A stretch of 5,983 nucleotides of DNA from Euryarchaeota archaeon UBA111 (GTDB lineage Archaea > Thermoplasmatota > Poseidoniia > Poseidoniales > Poseidoniaceae), in NCBI GenBank assembly GCA_002506025.1, contig DAWS01000095.1, forward strand, positions 1 through 5,983, given 5' to 3'. Position 1 is the stretch's first letter, and each line of letters opens with the position of its first letter. Of the stretch, positions 1 to 5,879 are shown one piece after another. The notes below the pieces were generated by a model. That model was given only the letters and a program-made list of their open reading frames with translations, searched no databases and was not told the origin of the DNA. The position numbers and the translations under genes are program-made.

Positions 1-1743
1 GTCACCATTGCCTTGATCCTCTATTGATAGCGTCCATTCACCGAAACTATCCTCATCCCAGTGATGAACTGACGTAAACATCCAGTTATTCCAGTCATTA
101 CCGCTATCTTCGTGTTTTTCTGATAAAATACTCTGGGTTCCAGACGGGCTGGTTAGAATGATTTCTAAATCACCCCGATAGTTGTGGTCAATATCGACAA
201 TCACTTCTACGTGTTCGATTTTTATCGACTCTGAAACCTGGGTTGTTTCACTAATTCCCGGAGCTGAATTGTCAGGTATTTGCCGGTCATCAACATCGAG
301 TAAGCCGGATTGGAAATTAATTTCTGGACCCACATTAGCCCAGTTAGCGGCTAAATCAACTGCGGCACTGGCATCAATAACGCCGAACCCATACTTGTGA
401 CTTACATCATGGCCAGCGCCGTTAACATTCCAAGAATTATCGCCTGCATCGTTGATGCGTGCGCTGTTTACGATAATATGTTCAACATCGCGATAAGTTA
501 GGTTCGGGTTTGCATCTAGAATGAGGGCTACAACTCCTGAGACTAACGGAGTTGCAGAGGATGTGCCGCCAAAATTGTTGTTGTAGTCGCCGTTATTGTA
601 GCCACTTCCACCTTCGTTGTCAGTCGTTGTTATGCCTTCGCCGTCCCCATCAGATGGTGCGGCAACGAGTATGTTAGCACCCGGTTCAGCATACCACGAT
701 TGACGCCCATAGTGGGTAACTGCTGTGACGGCAATAGTGTGCCGGCTGTTAGCATAACCGTCATAATTGGAATTGTCGTCATCATCAAGGCCATTACCAG
801 CCGCCCAAGTGATTACATTGCCAAGACCGCCACGTCCTTGATTTACATCGTCCTCAAATGCCGCTAGCATAAGTGGTCCGGGCGCTTCAACGGTTCTGCC
901 GTTGTCGCTAGGTCCCCATGAATTTGAATAAATGTCAATATTTTGATTTTCGTGAGTTAGCGTATTACTTTCCCTAGTGTCGGTTGTGCTGCAGGCGATG
1001 AGTAGTAAACCGGCAAGGCCGGCTCTAGGTGCTGCCCCTGAGACACCGATGGTATTGTTACCAACTGCGGCTGCTACTCCGGCTGCTGAAGTCCCGTGCC
1101 CATCATAGTAACTGGGACTCGGGTCACCGTCATTATCACAATAATCGTAATCAAGTGTGTCCTCGTAGTAATTATCTAAGTCAGCGTGATTCCAATCTAA
1201 GCCATCATCAACTATGCCAATGACTACTCCATTGCCACGGTAGTCGTCCCACGCAGTGGTGATGTTGGCATCTTCTCCAGCATTGCCTCCAGTTTGCCCA
1301 GTATTTTGCAAATGCCATTGGTCGTCGAAATTTGCGTCATTGGGAATCCATTTTTTTGTCATGGTTTTCTCAATTAGTGGATAAGCCACCTCAATTTTTC
1401 CCTCATACTGTAACTTTGCGAATTCACTTGCGCCGCTTGAAAAGTCCATATCAATCAGGTAGGCATCTGCAAGTAATGGTGCTGCTTTACCCATTATATT
1501 GGGACTTACTACAACCCATTGGGTTACCGATTGTTGCTCGTCGATGGAATATTGACTGAGCTCACTGACTCTGGCAAATGCTGCCCTTACTGCAGGAGAA
1601 TATGCGTATGTCAGTGGTGCGTCTTCTGGGTTGTCTGATAAAATCGCACCGTAGCCGTAGTCAACACTCGACTCAACTTGAGCGGACACCATTGGCGCAA
1701 GTAGCGTGGTAAGTAGGATTACGACGATTCCTCTTGCAGCCAT
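1..1743 (-). CDS. Secreted kexin/furin-like subtilisin protease (family S8B) with P domain, C-terminus cut by window edge
   Basis: A secreted calcium-dependent serine endopeptidase is predicted. The frame is open from the ATG at 1743 to the window edge (581 residues, no stop), so the 3' end is missing. Residues 1-21 form a signal peptide ending in MVSA. Residues about 24-131 are a propeptide that closes with a Lys-Lys pair (130-131). The catalytic domain spans about 140-470: Asp179 (GIVDDG), His216 (DGHGTSAAG), oxyanion Asn317 (WAAGNG) and Ser395 (GGTSSATP). Several blocks match furin/kexin rather than bacterial subtilisins: SWGPSDNGRTVE (275-286), NQGRGGLGNV (301-310), YDGYANS (327-333) and HKYGFG (449-454). 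A proprotein-convertase P domain starts near 500 (NYRGDLEI, SPSGTQS, HWDEDSFGEWTLSIED). A GAGG ribosome-binding site lies 7 bases before the ATG. The gene is downstream of the PIN gene on the same strand but has its own TATA box. The family is clear; the substrate is unknown, and further C-terminal domains or an anchor may lie outside the window. Confidence 0.94.
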   Translation of the reverse strand, partial: MAARGIVVILLTTLLAPMVSAQVESSVDYGYGAILSDNPEDAPLTYAYSPAVRAAFARVSELSQYSIDEQQSVTQWVVVSPNIMGKAAPLLADAYLIDMDFSSGASEFAKLQYEGKIEVAYPLIEKTMTKKWIPNDANFDDQWHLQNTGQTGGNAGEDANITTAWDDYRGNGVVIGIVDDGLDWNHADLDNYYEDTLDYDYCDNDGDPSPSYYDGHGTSAAGVAAAVGNNTIGVSGAAPRAGLAGLLLIACSTTDTRESNTLTHENQNIDIYSNSWGPSDNGRTVEAPGPLMLAAFEDDVNQGRGGLGNVITWAAGNGLDDDDNSNYDGYANSRHTIAVTAVTHYGRQSWYAEPGANILVAAPSDGDGEGITTTDNEGGSGYNNGDYNNNFGGTSSATPLVSGVVALILDANPNLTYRDVEHIIVNSARINDAGDNSWNVNGAGHDVSHKYGFGVIDASAAVDLAANWANVGPEINFQSGLLDVDDRQIPDNSAPGISETTQVSESIKIEHVEVIVDIDHNYRGDLEIILTSPSGTQSILSEKHEDSGNDWNNWMFTSVHHWDEDSFGEWTLSIEDQGNGD

Positions 1744-1750
1744 ATCTATT

Positions 1751-1772
1751 CCTCTGTCTGGATATATATTAT
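1751..1772 (-). promoter_or_regulatory. TATA-like box and ribosome-binding site of the protease gene
   Basis: The minus strand has an ATAATATATA stretch at 1772-1763, centred about 24 bases upstream of the protease ATG. That distance would place transcription initiation almost at the start codon (leaderless). A GAGG ribosome-binding site at 1754-1751, 7 bases before the ATG, instead suggests a leadered message. Both signals are visible; which is used cannot be decided from sequence. Confidence 0.5.
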
Positions 1773-1836
1773 CAGTATTGGTATGCTGATTAGACAGTGT
1801 ATCAAGTCAATGTAGGCTTAAACGGTTGTTTGTGAT

Positions 1837-3705
1837 TCACATATTGATTTCAGCAGAGAATGATATCTTGCTACAATCTTTTATTGCCACCAAACTGGAT
1901 AAATTATGTTCACTGCGTAATTCACTGGGCGCATCAGCCACTTTGACTTGAGTCTGCGCTATCGTGATATTTTGCCCAGCAGATACGTTGTGTTCGCTAT
2001 CCGGTAACCAAAATCCAATGATTCCTAAATCGCTGTGTTGTCCAATGATTAGCACCTCTTTATCACCGGTGGATATCTGTCTTAGCACGGTAAATTTGGT
2101 GCTTGTAGGGAAGACAGTTTCTGCATCAACCCAGCCATCAGGTGCTTCTATTGGTTGAGACATTATTTCGGCTTGCTGTTCGATATCACTTATGCGCTCA
2201 TCGAATTCTTCTGCACTGGTTTGATCGACAGTATTGATGTCGTCTAAATATTGTCGTAGGCCAAGGTATTGCTCAGCATCACTTTCGGTAAGGGCATTAT
2301 TGGCTAACACCAAATATTCTGCCAGCCGTTCAGTCAACTCAGTCTCTTTTGCCTCAATTGCGCATTCCATCCCTTCATCAAGAACTTCGATTGCTAAACC
2401 AACTTCATCCATCGCCATCAGGCCTTCACCCAGCATCAGCAACTCTGTTCCGGCTTGGCCCAAATTTTCCTGAACTAGACCTTGAGCACTGGTGAGGTGT
2501 TTTGTCGCTAATTCCTTTTCGTCGCTGAGGTATCTTGCCATACCAGCACATACGACATAACGAAGTCTACTTGCTTTGATTGCCTGAGCTTGCCGTTCAG
2601 CAATTTCAAATAATTCTGCGGCCCTTGACCATTTATTTCTTGCCAATGCTAGCAAGCCCAATTGATCAGTCGCTAGCATTTCTGATTTAACATCGTCAAT
2701 CAGTGTTGCGTGGTGCAGCGCACGCGACAGATGTAATCTAGCACTCATCATATTGCCATTCAATTTTGCTAACATTGCTAGACAAGTTTCCATCCGGTAA
2801 ATATGGCCAGCAATAGCCCGGTGCGCAATTTCCGCCATGTCTTCGTCTAACGGAGCCAGCCCGATGCCAACTCGTTCTAGCACAGAACTGATTTTTTCGA
2901 TTCCCTCAGCATATTTATCATCAACAACAACCGAAGAATCGGTGGAAATCTTCTGCAAGTAGTCATCGAGTTCTTGTACCGGTAAGCAGATTTCTGGCAG
3001 GCCCAGTAATTTGTTCATGTGGGATTTTTTTGGTTCACCACCGAGTAAGAACTTCCGCAAGGCTCTGATCAATTTCTGTTCAGAGCTCTTTTCATTAACT
3101 GTTTCTTGTTGTTTAATTTGCGGCTTTGAATCAATTAAAGAATCAACCATCCAGGTTAATTTTGCTTGGATATCATACTCATTTACCCGGCTAATGGCAT
3201 AACGCATCTCAGCAGCTCTGGTTCGTCGCGATAAACTACGAAATCTTGACTTGCAAGCATTCGGTCCAGTCTCAGAAAGTCGCTGTAAGAATGTCGAAGG
3301 CGGACAGGTGGTAAATCCAAGATTGACTTTTTGACTGGTGGTCGTCATCTTGAAATCATCGGTGACCAATATCACCTCTCGACCTTCTCTAGACAATTTG
3401 CTTGCTAACACCATCAGCGATAAATCAACGTCTTGCGGTGCGGCCCGCTCACCTATTTGCGTTGCTAAGCCTCGAATTTGGTCATCATCAACACTGATTG
3501 TGGTCAAAATTGGCATCATTTTATCCAGCAGGTTTGGTTTATTCTTCCAGCGCTGAAAGCGCACGGTTTTGATTTCCTTGTGAACTCCCGGGGTGACAAA
3601 TATACCTTCAGGAATGCTTTTGCTGAGGTCCTCGATTAGATTGTTCTGTGCCATAGAACCCATGTGGATGAAGCAGTTTGAGTCTACAACCCAAGTGGTT
3701 GACAT
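1837..3705 (-). CDS. PIN-domain nuclease fused to TPR-like helical repeats and a C-terminal beta-rich (possible OB) domain
   Basis: This 622-residue protein is probably a cytoplasmic RNA-directed factor. I do not recognise a named family for the full length. Residues 1 to about 140 are a PIN domain: VVDSN with Asp8, HKEIK with Glu44, a second acidic position at Asp94 (DVDLSLM) and VTDD (116-117), the usual metal-binding acidic set of PIN ribonucleases. The VTDD form recalls NOB1/VapC9-like PINs. Residues 145-260 are charged and helical, with a basic stretch SRFRSLSRRTR (153-163). Residues about 290-480 are Ala/Leu-rich helical hairpins resembling tetratricopeptide repeats (for example around 320-337, 346-374, 385-412 and 420-450). 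Residues about 530-622 are beta-rich, and the order GQNITIAQTQVKVAD then SSLVAI is compatible with an OB fold. Asp8 forces the first ATG as start; the preceding GGTCA is only a weak Shine-Dalgarno. No antitoxin-like small gene adjoins it, so a VapC toxin role is unlikely. No signal peptide or membrane segment is seen. Confidence 0.86.
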   Translation of the reverse strand: MSTTWVVDSNCFIHMGSMAQNNLIEDLSKSIPEGIFVTPGVHKEIKTVRFQRWKNKPNLLDKMMPILTTISVDDDQIRGLATQIGERAAPQDVDLSLMVLASKLSREGREVILVTDDFKMTTTSQKVNLGFTTCPPSTFLQRLSETGPNACKSRFRSLSRRTRAAEMRYAISRVNEYDIQAKLTWMVDSLIDSKPQIKQQETVNEKSSEQKLIRALRKFLLGGEPKKSHMNKLLGLPEICLPVQELDDYLQKISTDSSVVVDDKYAEGIEKISSVLERVGIGLAPLDEDMAEIAHRAIAGHIYRMETCLAMLAKLNGNMMSARLHLSRALHHATLIDDVKSEMLATDQLGLLALARNKWSRAAELFEIAERQAQAIKASRLRYVVCAGMARYLSDEKELATKHLTSAQGLVQENLGQAGTELLMLGEGLMAMDEVGLAIEVLDEGMECAIEAKETELTERLAEYLVLANNALTESDAEQYLGLRQYLDDINTVDQTSAEEFDERISDIEQQAEIMSQPIEAPDGWVDAETVFPTSTKFTVLRQISTGDKEVLIIGQHSDLGIIGFWLPDSEHNVSAGQNITIAQTQVKVADAPSELRSEHNLSSLVAIKDCSKISFSAEINM

Positions 3706-3817
3706 GGAGTGACCAAGTCAAGTCATTGATTGAGGTTTACCCCATTTTCGCATATTACACCTATTATGTTCCGTTACAACAAAAAGAATCAACCCACTAG
3801 GCTTGATTGGTGAAAGA
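3706..3817. promoter_or_regulatory. Divergent promoter region between the PIN-TPR gene and the 134-aa gene
   Basis: This 112-base spacer separates two divergently transcribed genes. Its AT-rich centre (3751-3768) contains CATATTA and CTATTATG, which could be TATA boxes. Read on the minus strand, the box at 3757-3751 would give a start near 3728 and a leader of about 23 bases for the PIN gene. Read on the plus strand, CTATTATG (3761-3768) would give a start near 3790 for the 134-aa gene. These assignments rest only on typical archaeal TATA spacing. Confidence 0.35.
3809..3813 (+). promoter_or_regulatory. GGTGA ribosome-binding site deciding the start of the 134-aa gene
   Basis: GGTGA matches the core of the archaeal anti-Shine-Dalgarno complement (GGAGGTGA). 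It sits 4 bases before the ATG at 3818 and inside the longer reading frame that begins with TTG at 3803. It therefore selects the ATG as the likely start. Confidence 0.6.
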
Positions 3818-4222
3818 ATGAGTTCTAAAGAGTCAAAGTCAAGAGATTTTGACCATTTAATCGAACAAAATTCAACTGAACTGACATTCTTATCAGCTTA
3901 TGGCGGTTTAGCTAGTGAGGCCACAGACTCTGCTGCTATTTTCCTTGCAATCAAGCGATTCTTAACCGCCGGCGGCGTGAAATTTTCGGAATCAGCAGAA
4001 ACACTTGAACTCGAATTTGGTTATGTCAAGATAGTTGACAACGGTTGTAAGGTCCATTTCAAAGGGAAATCACTACCTTTGGTTACCAGCGATCTAACTC
4101 AGGCTGGATTTGTCGACGGCAAATTACCTGTGCGAAAAGGCTCATGCACAGTAACCCTACAAGATTGGGACATTGAACAACGTCGCTTTATTGAGCGCTT
4201 AATCGAACACATAGACAGTTAG
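3818..4222 (+). CDS. Conserved-looking hypothetical protein, 134 aa
   Basis: I do not recognise this protein. The ATG at 3818 is preferred over the TTG at 3803 because GGTGA, a good match to the archaeal anti-Shine-Dalgarno, ends 4 bases before it. The predicted product is soluble, with no signal peptide or membrane segment. It has a polar N-terminus, a helix at about 36-51 (TDSAAIFLAIKRFLTA), a beta-rich middle (about 62-90, including LELEFGYVKIV), a short strand near 109-114, and a C-terminal helix at 117-132 (WDIEQRRFIERLIEHI). There are only two cysteines (77 and 110) and no metal-binding cluster. It is divergent from the PIN-TPR gene and convergent with the PUA gene, overlapping it by the stop codons. 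Its reality is supported by the ribosome-binding site, the upstream AT-rich boxes and the tight fit between neighbours. Its function is unknown. Confidence 0.78.
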   Translation: MSSKESKSRDFDHLIEQNSTELTFLSAYGGLASEATDSAAIFLAIKRFLTAGGVKFSESAETLELEFGYVKIVDNGCKVHFKGKSLPLVTSDLTQAGFVDGKLPVRKGSCTVTLQDWDIEQRRFIERLIEHIDS

Positions 4223-4728
4223 GGTTCCATTTCCCAAAGCTCATCGCCAAACCAGTGCAATGTCTTGATGCCCTTACCTTTGGTTGCCTCGGCCATTTCA
4301 GACCCCGTCATCTTTGACCACCCTATGGCCAGCGGCTTCTTGTGTTTCATATCCCTAATCCAGACTAATTCGCCGACCTCAATCGCCTCATCGGCAGCCT
4401 GCACTCCGGCGACCATACAATCAGCGCCGTTCATTAAGAATGGAATTGCGCCGTGATCAACTTCTACCCATTTGGCGGCGTTGGTGTGGTCAAGGAAACC
4501 TCTCAAGGTAAGGAATGCAAAACGGTTTCTTTCATCATCTTGAACTTCAATTGCTTTCGCAACTTTGTCAACAAATACCATCTGCCACGGACCATATTCA
4601 GCCATCTCAAGAAACGCGCCGTCAACAGATAGGTCGATACCAAGTGATTCCTCTAGAGCCTTTAGGAGTGGTGCAATGTGTTTTCTGCGCACCGGTCGGC
4701 GCTTACGAATGCTCCAATCCTTGCTCAT
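4219..4728 (-). CDS. PUA-domain RNA-binding protein, MCT-1/Tma20-like
   Basis: This 169-residue protein has the layout of archaeal pre-PUA plus PUA proteins related to eukaryotic MCTS1/Tma20, which act with DENR in recycling and reinitiation on small ribosomal subunits. The N-terminus is strongly basic (RKRRPVRRKH, residues 8-17) and leads a small alpha/beta domain to about residue 82. The PUA domain follows at about 86-165. It has the family signatures VDHGAIPFLMNGADCMVAGV (90-109), a KPLAIG strand (131-136) and the ending GKGIKTLHWFGDELWEME (151-168), which parallels the MCTS1 ending IHYLNDGLWHM. A GAGGGGG ribosome-binding site stands 5 bases before the ATG. Its neighbours are an unknown gene (convergent) and the FAH-S8e-SRP19 block (divergent). 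The PUA assignment is secure. The ribosome-related role is taken from the eukaryotic relatives; another RNA target is possible. Confidence 0.88.
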   Translation of the reverse strand: MSKDWSIRKRRPVRRKHIAPLLKALEESLGIDLSVDGAFLEMAEYGPWQMVFVDKVAKAIEVQDDERNRFAFLTLRGFLDHTNAAKWVEVDHGAIPFLMNGADCMVAGVQAADEAIEVGELVWIRDMKHKKPLAIGWSKMTGSEMAEATKGKGIKTLHWFGDELWEMEP

Positions 4729-4733
4729 CGTTG

Positions 4734-4740
4734 CCCCCTC
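4734..4740 (-). promoter_or_regulatory. Ribosome-binding site of the PUA gene
   Basis: On the minus strand the sequence reads GAGGGGG followed by CAACG and the ATG. This is a purine-rich Shine-Dalgarno at normal spacing, and it supports the start at 4728. Confidence 0.6.
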
Positions 4741-4774
4741 AAGTCCTCGGTTTTTGACAGTTGTCGCTAGCGCG

Positions 4775-4785
4775 TTATTGATTTA
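4775..4785. promoter_or_regulatory. AT-rich box in the divergent PUA/FAH promoter region
   Basis: TTATTGATTTA is the only AT-rich element in the spacer between the divergent PUA and FAH genes. On the plus strand its centre is about 27 bases before the FAH ATG at 4807, which would make the FAH message leaderless; this fits the lack of a clear Shine-Dalgarno there. On the minus strand it could serve the PUA gene with a leader of roughly 25 bases containing its GAGGGGG site. The assignment is by spacing only. Confidence 0.4.
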
Positions 4786-4806
4786 GCGATTCTTGTTGGC
4801 TTGACT

Positions 4807-5409
4807 ATGGCCCTATGGTGTGCTATCCGCACATTTGCTGAACATGCAGTAGAACTTGGCAACGAGCAACCTCCTGAACCGGTGTTTTTTGTTAAGCCCA
4901 ATAATTGTATTCAACGCAGTGGCCCGATAAAAGTATCAAATCACCCGGGTAGTGTTCACCATGAGGTAGAATGCGTAATCAAACTCGACGGCAATCTTCA
5001 ACCGGAGGCAATCGCCGTAGGTCTTGACCTAACAGACCGAGAAACTCAATCTCAGTTGAGAGCTGAACAACTGCCGTGGTCAAAAGGGAAGTGCTTTGTT
5101 GGTAGTGGTGTCATCGGCGGCTTCCAAGGCTATACAGGAACATCAGACAATTTGTGCAACGGTAATTTTCTGGTTAAACTAACGGTTAATGGCGAGATTA
5201 GGCAATCAGCTAACCTATCCGAAATGTCCATTACTCCGAGTCAGCAATTAGACAGTTTGACTACTTGGGCTCCAGTTGAGGCCGGTGATTATCTCTTTAC
5301 CGGTACACCCTCAGGAGTGGCTGAATTATTTCCTGGTGACCGAGTTCGGGCAACCCTAGAGTCGAATGACGGTAAGGTAATTTCAGAGATTAATACTGTG
5401 TGTGAGTGA
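4807..5409 (+). CDS. Fumarylacetoacetate hydrolase (FAH) family enzyme, FAHD1-like
   Basis: This is a metal-dependent cytoplasmic enzyme of the FAH superfamily. Relatives split or decarboxylate 2-oxo acids (acylpyruvase, oxaloacetate decarboxylase) or isomerise catabolic intermediates. From the ATG at 4807 it has 200 residues, slightly short for the single-domain class (about 200-225). Compared with human FAHD1, the following align: the His-x-x-Glu dyad (His13, Glu16 in FAEHAVELGNE), metal ligands Glu53 and Glu55 (HHEVE) and Asp74 (LDLT), the lysine of LPWSKGKCF (Lys95), VNGEIRQ (127-133), and TGTPSGV (165-171) near the end. The usual GRNY at the N-terminus is changed to IRTF. TTG at 4801 would add two residues; ATG is preferred because a TATA-like box lies at leaderless distance from it. 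The gene leads a plus-strand run into S8e after 55 bases. All catalytic positions are present, so activity is expected, but the substrate cannot be read from sequence. Confidence 0.91.
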   Translation: MALWCAIRTFAEHAVELGNEQPPEPVFFVKPNNCIQRSGPIKVSNHPGSVHHEVECVIKLDGNLQPEAIAVGLDLTDRETQSQLRAEQLPWSKGKCFVGSGVIGGFQGYTGTSDNLCNGNFLVKLTVNGEIRQSANLSEMSITPSQQLDSLTTWAPVEAGDYLFTGTPSGVAELFPGDRVRATLESNDGKVISEINTVCE

Positions 5410-5416
5410 GGGTTGC

Positions 5417-5427
5417 TTTCATATATG
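5417..5427 (+). promoter_or_regulatory. TATA-like box of the S8e gene
   Basis: TTTCATATATG lies in the FAH-S8e spacer and is centred about 43 bases before the S8e ATG. Initiation about 26 bases downstream (near 5448) would leave a short leader that just includes the AAGGAGG ribosome-binding site. That geometry supports a separate promoter for S8e-SRP19, although read-through from the FAH gene remains possible. Confidence 0.45.
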
Positions 5428-5450
5428 CCTCGCCAGTCGGTGTGTCCTGC

Positions 5451-5457
5451 AAGGAGG
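5451..5457 (+). promoter_or_regulatory. Strong Shine-Dalgarno of the S8e gene
   Basis: AAGGAGG, 7 bases before the ATG at 5465, is the best ribosome-binding site in the window. It fixes the S8e start against the longer in-frame reading from GTG at 5402, which would overlap the FAH gene and add 21 residues absent from the family. Confidence 0.75.
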
Positions 5458-5464
5458 CAACACA

Positions 5465-5845
5465 ATGGCTCAATGGCACGGAATTTCACGCAGAAAACCC
5501 ACTGGCGGACGTAAAGTACAGGCTCGCGGTAAGCGCTCTACTGAAATCTCAACTGAGAAGCAAATCGCCCAAATCGGTGAACCAAAGCGCAAAGTTTACC
5601 GCAGAACTGGGGGTAATACGCTGGTTCGTGTTTTGTCAGAAAACCGGGTTTCCATTAATGACCCAAAGACTGGTAAGACCACAATGGGCACCATTGAGAA
5701 TGTAGTTGAAAACGAATCAGACCCTAACTACGTTCGACGTAACGTGCTTGTTAAGGGCGCAATCATCGAGACCGACCAAGGTCGAGTTCGAGTCACTTCT
5801 CGTCCAGGTAAGGACGGTGTCATCAACGGCGTGCTAATCGAGTGA
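5465..5845 (+). CDS. rps8e: 30S ribosomal protein S8e
   Basis: This is a structural protein of the archaeal/eukaryotic small ribosomal subunit, with no bacterial counterpart. The 126-residue length is typical for archaeal S8e (eukaryotic forms are longer). The family signatures run end to end: the basic N-terminus with WHGISRRKPTGGRK (4-17) and RGKRSTEI; IGEPKRKVYRRTGGN in the first half; a central TGKTTMGTIENVVENES stretch; and the diagnostic C-terminal block VKGAIIETDQGRVRV followed by TSRPGKDGVINGVLIE at the end. The very basic N-terminal third fits rRNA contact. The start is fixed by a strong AAGGAGG site. SRP19 follows after 34 bases in the same direction, so the two are probably cotranscribed, which would link ribosome and targeting-particle synthesis. 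No irregularities are seen. Confidence 0.98.
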   Translation: MAQWHGISRRKPTGGRKVQARGKRSTEISTEKQIAQIGEPKRKVYRRTGGNTLVRVLSENRVSINDPKTGKTTMGTIENVVENESDPNYVRRNVLVKGAIIETDQGRVRVTSRPGKDGVINGVLIE

Positions 5846-5868
5846 GCGCAAGTTGCGTTTCCTGCGCC

Positions 5869-5875
5869 AAGGTGA
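5869..5875 (+). promoter_or_regulatory. Ribosome-binding site of SRP19
   Basis: AAGGTGA matches the anti-Shine-Dalgarno complement and ends 4 bases before the ATG at 5880. With its own site just after the S8e stop, SRP19 can be translated from a shared message. Confidence 0.6.
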
Positions 5876-5879
5876 GACA

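Noticed and set aside
182..1559. Short plus-strand open frames across the protease
   Set aside because: The minus-strand frame here reads as a complete furin-like catalytic domain; the plus-strand frames are low-complexity shadows.
1837..3705. PIN protein as a VapC-type toxin of a toxin-antitoxin pair
   Set aside because: VapC toxins are about 130-150 residues with a small antitoxin gene directly upstream. This protein is 622 residues, and its upstream neighbour is divergent.
4765..4772. Perfect 8-base palindrome CGCTAGCG in the PUA/FAH spacer, a possible operator
   Set aside because: It is short enough to occur by chance, and no second copy or neighbouring regulator gene is seen.
4515..4786. 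Two plus-strand open frames antisense to the PUA gene
   Set aside because: They are shadows of a securely identified PUA-domain gene, with no supporting start signals.
5402..5464. A 21-residue N-terminal extension of S8e starting at GTG 5402
   Set aside because: It would overlap the FAH stop, contains the S8e Shine-Dalgarno within it, and has no counterpart in the S8e family. The ATG at 5465 fits both signal and family length.
5406..5705. Open frame overlapping S8e in another plus-strand phase
   Set aside because: It lies almost wholly inside the unmistakable S8e gene, has no ribosome-binding site of its own and resembles nothing.
5846..5867. Inverted repeat GCGCA...TGCGC between S8e and SRP19
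   Set aside because: The five-base arms with a 12-base loop and no T-run do not make a convincing terminator, and SRP19 follows at once with its own ribosome-binding site.
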